A DNA stretch of 64,000 nucleotides from Nepenthes gracilis (lineage: Eukaryota > Streptophyta > Magnoliopsida > Caryophyllales > Nepenthaceae). This document shows positions 58,901 through 64,000 of this stretch, piece after piece. The DNA is taken from positions 3,070,467 through 3,134,466 of the forward strand of contig BSYO01000031.1 in NCBI GenBank assembly GCA_033239525.1, given 5' to 3'. A model generated the notes under the pieces. It saw only the letters and a program-made list of their open reading frames with translations, made no database searches and had not been told where the DNA came from. Position 1 is the first letter of the stretch; each line of letters starts with the position of its first letter. The position numbers and the translations under genes are program-made.

Positions 58901-61486
58901 GGCTCCTTGAACGGCATCCAAGGGTGCTGTTGAGATTCCGTCCAATCTCACGGTCGAGAATATCTTGGACATCTACGAGAGGTACAACATTCCTGCCGCT
59001 ATTCCTTTTCAAGTTCCTTCATCATCCGAGAGGGATTGTTCTCTAAGACACGGCTTCATTGCCATTTATGAGGTCCATCTAAAGAAGGACCTCCGTATCT
59101 CTTTTGCTAGGGAGCTTTATGAGATCCTGGAGGCGCTAGAGATTCTTGTAGCATGCTTTTATCCCAATGCTATCAGGTATTTCGTTTCCCTGTACATTTT
59201 CCTCTGTTGTTGGAGGCTTCTATTGGATGTTAGGGCTGTTAAAGTTATCTTCAGATTTAACTAGGAGAGCGACTGGATTTCATTTATTCACCGGAGGAAA
59301 TATAAAATAAGTAGGGGGAATTCGGATTCAATAAAATGTTAGAAGGATCAATATTTATTTATTGCAGCTCTTTCTGGCTGAACCCTCTCCAATGAATGGG
59401 GATTGGCTAATTCTACCTATACCGGGGAAGTTTTAAAGGCAAAGTCTTTCACGGCCAAGCCCTTGACCGAATTGATAGAGAAAAATACGGTGTCGCTTTG
59501 GAAGACAAGAAATTTTTTGACTCAATAGGTGCTTGCTGATGTAAACTAGGAGGTTAGGTGTAACGTCCCCTAAGACATCCGCATCTGTGGATATTGTCCG
59601 CTTGGGTCTGGGAACTTACGGCGGCCCGAGCCAACACGCAACCCGCACGTTTTGTTCTGGCGAGACGGCTCGGCCGCCCCAAAACACGTCCACAATGGAA
59701 GAGGTATCCACGCCCTTTATAAGGCACACGCCCGTTCACCTCCCCATCCGATGTGGGACTCTACAGCCCACCTCCTCAGGGACCCAGCGTCCCTGCTAGC
59801 ACACCGACCGGATCCGGCCTCGATACCATTCAGCAATGTCCCAGCCGCATCCGCACCGTGGATATTATCCACTTTGGGCCGGGGAACTTACGGCGTCCCT
59901 GAGCCAACACGCACCCGCACGGTTTTGTTCTGGCAGATGGCCCACCCGCCCCAAAACGTGTCCACAATGGAAGAGGTATCCACGCCCTTTATAAGGCACG
60001 CTGCGTTCACCTCCCCATCCGATGTGGGGACTCTGAGCCTACCTTGGGGACCAGGGTCTCGCTGCACACCGGACCGGATCCGGCTCGATACCATCCGTAA
60101 CGCCCCCGGCGCATCCGCATCGTGGATATTGTCCGTTTTGGTCGGGAAACTTACGGCCCCCAGCCAACACGCAGCCCGCACGGTTTTGTTCCTGACAGAC
60201 GGCCCAACCGCCCCCAAAACGCGTCCACAATGGAAGATGTATCCACGCCCTTTATAAGGCACGCTTCGTTCACCTCCCCATCCGATGTGGGACTCTACAT
60301 TAGGATTGGTGGGGAGGCCATCTCCGATATGCCTTTTTGCAAACCGAATATAAAACTAGGGAAACTTTTTATTCAAGATCATTCAGAAATGGCGGTTGGG
60401 AAGGTAAGTCCCCCCAGCTCCTCGTTCACCCTATCCATCCTCCTCTGATAATTACAACGGGATAATTGAGGCTTGTGATGAGACAAACACATTGGAAGCT
60501 GATGAGTCATCTCGGAGAACAGATCCCATTCTTTCTTTACCGGGCTACCCAGTTTTTAAGAAGGCGCCAGCATTTGCTGACGGTGGTGAAGCTTCCTCGC
60601 CCGTTGCTTTGAGAATAAATTACCCTATTGTCAGTGGCTTGAATGAAGGAGAACCGATTACTGCTCCATTCCTAGCAAAATATGGGATCCCTATTGTTGT
60701 TAGCTCATCACCCAACGAGCTTGTTTTCACACCTCTTGCGGCTTTTATAGTGGAGTCCATTAACAATGAAGGGACGGTAGAAGATTTTCTTGTCAATAAT
60801 CCAAAGGCTCCGATGGGGTTCCTGGTCCTTAACAATTTTCATTGGAGGTTCCAGAGAATTAAGAGACCCCTTAGGTTGATCCTTCGCCGTCTAGGCATCA
60901 TGACGATTTTGATTCTTTGTCCTCACCCCCTGGATTTGAAGTCCCTCCTTTTTGTCGTACTTTGCCCCTTCTGTGCTAGAGGACAACTTATTTACAAACT
61001 CGGTTTGTCTCTTGATCCCTCTTTCAGAGAGGAGTCTTTTGTGAGCAAGGTATCACTCATCGGACTCTTTATATCCAAACACTATTCTTGACATTGCATA
61101 TTTGATTGATGATTCTATTTTGTCTGGCAGTTGCAGGAACTATTGCATTTAATTAGAGATGGATTGCAAAGGTGTGACATTGAAATTGCTTGTCTCTCTC
61201 AAACGTACATTGATTCTGTTGTATTTAGGGAGATGGAGATTTGAGCCAAAGCTGCTGTTGTAGAGGCCAAACAACTTTGAGATCGAGCAGCTGCTTTTCG
61301 AGAGAGAGTGTGTGAGCTGTCAGAATGGTTGGCAAGATCCCAAGAGTTTTTAGATGAAAATGCCATAGCAGTGGATTGAATTGCCCTACTCGAGGACAAG
61401 CTCCAGGAAGCTGAGCATCGTTCGATTTTTATGCTAACTTGATTGTCAATCTCCAGGACAAGTGTGCTCAGTCTGAGAGGATTACC
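58900..61486 (+). pseudogene. Tat-4 opposite-strand extra ORF, split by a TRIM
   Basis: The N-terminal open part, 58965-59264, reads MDIYERYNIPAAIPFQVPSS, then HGFIAIYEVHLKKDLRISFA and YPNAIRYFVSLYIF, the Transposase_28-type domain. The TRIM at 59559-60299 interrupts the following part. An open stretch of about 185 codons (60492-61049) follows, then a predicted 81-bp intron (61050-61130, AAG|GTATCACTC to TGTCTGGCAG), then a coiled-coil end (ARSQEFLDENAIAVD, LLEDKLQEAEH) running into the LTR fragment at 61487. Several stops are present. Confidence 0.75.
59559..60299 (-). mobile_element. TRIM element with three LTRs and two internal segments
   Basis: Three direct LTR copies (59559-59765, about 59832-60036 and 60096-60299) alternate with two short internal segments. 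Perfect TTAGG duplications flank the unit (59554-59558, 60300-60304). Read on minus each LTR starts TGTAGAGTCCCACATCGG, has a GCCTTATAAAGGGCG TATA-like part and ends near GGACGTTACA. The internal segments start with TGGTATCGAGGC or TGGTATCGAGCC, close to the initiator tRNA-Met primer site TGGTATCAGAGC. The GTCCCACATCGG family is a common plant dispersed repeat. It has no coding capacity. Confidence 0.9.
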
Positions 61487-61825
61487 ATTTATAGTTAGAA
61501 TCCTTATCCATGCATTGAGTCATTCTAAGATAACTGTTGGAAGGCATTACTTTTTAGTATATAACTATCAACCCAATTTAATGAAAAAATCGTCTGACTA
61601 TTAATAGTATAATCGTTCCGGCCGTTTCTGAATCAAGCTATTTACTAGCTCGTCATTATCTCTTAGTTATTTGGTAACCGACTTGGATTGAACCGTTTAG
61701 TTAATATATCAGAAACCGTTGTTTCATTAACCTTATCCGTTTTGTGCTTCTATGTTTGGGCCGCTGGGATCTAGGCCTTAAATTAGATTCATATTGGGCT
61801 GGTCTGTCTTGTGCCGTACCCAACA
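61487..61825 (-). repeat. Truncated 5' LTR of Tat-4
   Basis: It matches the right half of 57021-57716, from ATTACCATTTATAGTTAG to CCGTACCCAACA. The U5-side half and any PBS are missing. The coiled-coil end of the extra ORF joins it directly. Confidence 0.82.
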
Positions 61826-62324
61826 ATTATGATATTGAAATTATCTATCATTTATATATGACAAAATTAAAAAAGACAAAACCATTAGATAAAATATTTT
61901 CAATTGTTTATATCAAGTAGAGGTAAGCCAATGATAATTTTATTTTAAAAATTATATTTTTAAAATTTTATATAAAAATATTATTCAAAAATTTAAAAGT
62001 TAATATTGTAATAAAAAGTATTATAAATATATATAATATTATCTATATTTAAAAATAAAAATTTATAAAACTATTTTATATTAAATTTTACATATTTAAA
62101 AATTTATAACTGATATTAGACTACTTATTTCTTTTATTTTTATTTATAAATTAAAAAATTAATCATACCTTAATTTTATATTTTTGGTCAGAAATGTAAT
62201 ATCTTATGAAACTAAATAATGGAATCGAAATTCTACCTAATTTTAATTTTAATAAATTTAAATTCAAATTTATACTTTTTAATTTAAATTCAAATTTCAA
62301 TTCCAAACCAACCATTGAACTTAC
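61826..62324. other. AT-rich intron DNA of the host gene
   Basis: Extremely AT-rich. No coding or structured signal is visible. It carries the right-hand target duplication of Tat-4 and leads into the host exon at 62325. Confidence 0.55.
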
Positions 62325-62416
62325 CAGCCACCTCTTCTGACGGTGTCCTTTTCAGAAGAAAGCCCCCAGTCCTGCCGGTAACCTTCCATGTACGACTGGA
62401 ATATCTTCAAACCAGC
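62325..62416 (-). CDS. Exon of a peroxiredoxin-like-2 (AhpC/TSA) gene
   Basis: A 92-bp exon on minus with a clean acceptor (TTGATATTGTAG) and donor (GTAAGTTC). It codes GLKIFQSYMEGYRQDWGL and KDTVRRGG and ends two bases into a Trp codon that the exon at 56454-56514 completes. The joined frame gives RRGGWQQGGIIVAGPGK, a typical AhpC/TSA_2 (peroxiredoxin-like 2) stretch. Earlier exons with the thioredoxin-fold N-terminus are not in the window and may lie beyond 64000. Whether the gene still works with its 5.8 kb intron is unknown. Confidence 0.72.
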
Positions 62417-62515
62417 CTACAATATCAATATATTAATTATAAACTAAAACATATTCAGATATCACAGATAAACCAATTTATGTCTGCATGAGGAAAATTT
62501 TATGGCATAAGATCT

Positions 62516-62775
62516 GATGTGTCCAGATATTTGAATTATTAAACGAATTAGAAAATCACTGAATTCGGATGCTTCACTAAAAGTAAATCTGATCTTTGTT
62601 ACTATGAACCTATATCCTACACACCACAATTAACAAATAAGATGTTAGAAGATAGCGAAACTGGAACCCTAATATGTATTCCAATAGTCAAATCAAAAAT
62701 CTTTCTTTGATAAAGAAAAAGATAAAAGGATATATCAATGAGCAAGTCTTACCATCCTTTGACTACCTATTAATT
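62516..62775 (-). repeat. Tat LTR fragment, minus orientation
   Basis: It starts TGATGTGTCCAGATATTTG and continues through CTATATCCTACACACCACAA to an inverted, degenerate U5 box (62666-62693). It aligns in the same orientation with the left parts of the Tat-2 and Tat-4 LTRs. It is cut off where a plus-oriented LTR end begins. The break point is approximate. Confidence 0.62.
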
Positions 62776-62877
62776 GTCTGTCGGATCTAGTTTTATAATA
62801 ACAAAAATCGAACCCGCTTTCAGTCAAACACCCAAACTCGATGGCTCCCTAATTTTTTTGAATCTCGGGATGCATCA
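62776..62877 (+). repeat. 5' LTR end of Tat-5
   Basis: It has the plus-oriented U5 end GATGGCTCCCTAATTTTTTT and TCTCGGGATGCATCA, matching the end of the Tat-1 LTR (GACGGCTCCCTAATCCGCC). The primer site follows directly, so this is the 5' LTR of a plus-strand element, reduced to about 100 bp. Confidence 0.7.
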
Positions 62878-62897
62878 TTAGCGCCGTCTGTGAGAAC
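62878..62897 (+). other. Primer binding site of Tat-5
   Basis: TTAGCGCCGTCTGTGAGAAC, followed by the same AAAAAGTCTAACCTC leader as in Tat-1 (1082-1096). It is a close variant of TGGCGCCGTCTGTGGGAA. Confidence 0.85.
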
Positions 62898-64000
62898 GAC
62901 AAAAAGTCTAACCTCATAATAGCAGAAAGCAAGCACGGCGAGTGCCGGGCTTAAGCAAGTGTGTTTGCAAGAGGCGTCACCTCCCAATGGCAACGACCCG
63001 ACCGTAAATAGTCATGAAGGTGACCGTTCAATCGCCGATAGAAGCACTGACCGCCCAAGTGAAGCCGCTATCAAAACTGTTTCAAACCATGTGCACCCAT
63101 CAAGAGGTGCCACCACTAAGAGCTTCTTCCTCCCACTCTTAGACCTTGACATCTAAAAGGAAAATTAGAAGAAGAGACAGTCCACCAAGGAGAAGACCTA
63201 GCGGCCTGATGACCTTGAGATCCAAGAGGTCATGAGTGATAGGGATCAAATGTGAGTAGAGGACTAACTAAGTCTCAGAGTGCGGGATAAAAACCCAAAG
63301 CGGTGGAATTCACGCTGCTCCCGAGACAATAGGAGGCCTTCAGCCCTAGAAGAAGCTTCCGTGTAATGCCTTGCCGAGTAAGGCTCATAGCTAGCCGATC
63401 CAGCACATCTATCTAGACCACTCAAAGTTCAGGCCTTTTCGCAATGCTACGAGAATTGCGTCCTCCTCCTAGGTGGAGGAGAGGGTTGGGAAGATTGGGC
63501 AATAACTGTCCAAAGGCAGCATTAATAGACACTTTGCTAACCTAAGGAGGTCACCATTCATGAGGGACATCCAGATTTAGCAACTCCTTGCTAATCCACC
63601 TCCCCTGACCTTATCGAAAGAAGGCGAAGATCTATTTCTCTATCATTAACCGCACACAGAGTTGTAGACCCAACAATTACCACGGACGTTCACATAGTGG
63701 GGACTTGGCATACTAAGCCCTTTGCCCATTACATTCGAGTAGAGAAAGTTCGTCACAATCAGCATCGACTAATTTAGGTAGAAGCCACCCCACTAGCATG
63801 GATTACCAAGCAAAATGTGACAAAATTCGTTAAGCGAAACATCATATGTAAATTTGAGATTCTTAAGGTTATAGTCACCAACAACGGAATCCAATTCACC
63901 TGCAAATGCTTTATCAAGTATCGTACGAGTTTAGGAATCCAACTGGTTCATGCTCCTGTCACCTATCCTCAAGCAATGGGCAAGTGGAAGTTACAAATTG
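62898..64000 (+). pseudogene. Tat-5 gag joined to integrase, runs off the window
   Basis: The leader and a degraded gag N-terminus (62959-63156 open, then broken) reach about 63600. From about 63770 the frame is integrase: VEATPLAWITKQNVTKFVKR, NIICKFEILKVIVTNNGIQF and LGIQLVHAPVTYPQAMGK. The second catalytic Asp is Asn (VTNNG for VTDNG) and the Glu region reads GKWK for GQVE. Protease, RT and RNase H are missing, so a deletion of roughly 3-4 kb relative to Tat-1 joined gag to integrase. The element continues past 64000. Confidence 0.75.

Larger units (their letters stand above)
57021..61825 (-). mobile_element. Tat-4: deleted Tat element in a host intron
   Basis: The left LTR is complete (57021-57716); the right LTR keeps only its U3-side part (61487-61825). 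Between them lies just the opposite-strand extra ORF, itself split by a TRIM. ATTCT (57016-57020) and ATTAT (61826-61830) are a one-mismatch target duplication. All of gag-pol and the U5 side of the 5' LTR are gone, as if by one deletion with an end at about 61487. The element lies between two exons of the peroxiredoxin-like gene. Confidence 0.85.

Noticed and set aside
1..64000. tRNA, rRNA and microRNA genes
   Set aside because: No cloverleaf with A/B boxes, no rRNA motif and no known miRNA sequence was recognised by eye; the tRNA-like strings are only retroelement primer sites.

Overview
This is nuclear DNA from a flowering plant, probably a eudicot. It combines AT-rich intergenic DNA, a plant-type TOP6A/SPO11-3 gene, plant Ty3/gypsy retrotransposons of the Tat and chromovirus lineages, a TRIM element, and a 100-N scaffold gap (33516-33615). 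Only two host loci can be supported: an uninterrupted DNA topoisomerase VI subunit A gene (23625-24938, minus) and two correctly phased exons of an AhpC/TSA peroxiredoxin-like-2 type gene (62325-62416 and 56454-56514, minus). The 5.8 kb between those exons has been filled by retroelements. Almost everything else is transposon DNA in layers. No sequence was compared by computer; similarities were judged by eye.

Layout: 1-823 AT-rich DNA without a gene. 824-9279: a plus-strand Tat element (Tat-1) with a truncated 5' LTR, PBS, broken gag-pol and the Tat-typical extra ORF on the opposite strand. 9090-9906: a large inverted duplication of the end of Tat-1, with a piece of chromovirus LTR in its loop. 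9945-18148: a complete minus-strand chromovirus derivative with 2.5 kb LTRs, a perfect ATAAG target duplication and only decayed pol remains. 18154-21290: the 3' end of another chromovirus, an AACCGG-rich LTR-like stretch and a hairpin. 21340-23198: the 3' end of a second plus-strand Tat element (Tat-6), whose LTR ends 426 bp downstream of TOP6A. 23625-24938: TOP6A. 25827-26966: a relic Tat LTR. About 28020-31753: a chromovirus remnant with the integrase C-terminus and chromodomain. 31754-33722: AT-rich DNA with the gap.

33723-46173 (Tat-2), 46318-55871 (Tat-3) and 57021-61825 (Tat-4) are three minus-strand Tat elements in a row, each flanked by near-perfect 5-bp target duplications. Tat-2 carries a 1.48 kb solo LTR in gag. 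Tat-4 has lost gag-pol, and a three-LTR TRIM with a perfect TTAGG duplication sits in its extra ORF. 62516-64000 holds abutting opposite LTR fragments and the start of a Tat element (Tat-5) whose gag runs straight into integrase.

The most notable pattern comes from comparing the Tat elements. Tat-1, -2 and -3 share a convergent layout: gag-pol ends with AATAAA on its own strand, then comes an unrelated short tandem-repeat array (83, 39 or 53 bp units), then the AATAAA of the opposite-strand ORF. That opposite ORF (Transposase_28-like domain followed by a coiled coil) appears to hold a small spliceable intron at one position in Tat-2, -3 and -4, probably also in Tat-1. All gag-pol genes seen are broken, so no autonomous element is present here.
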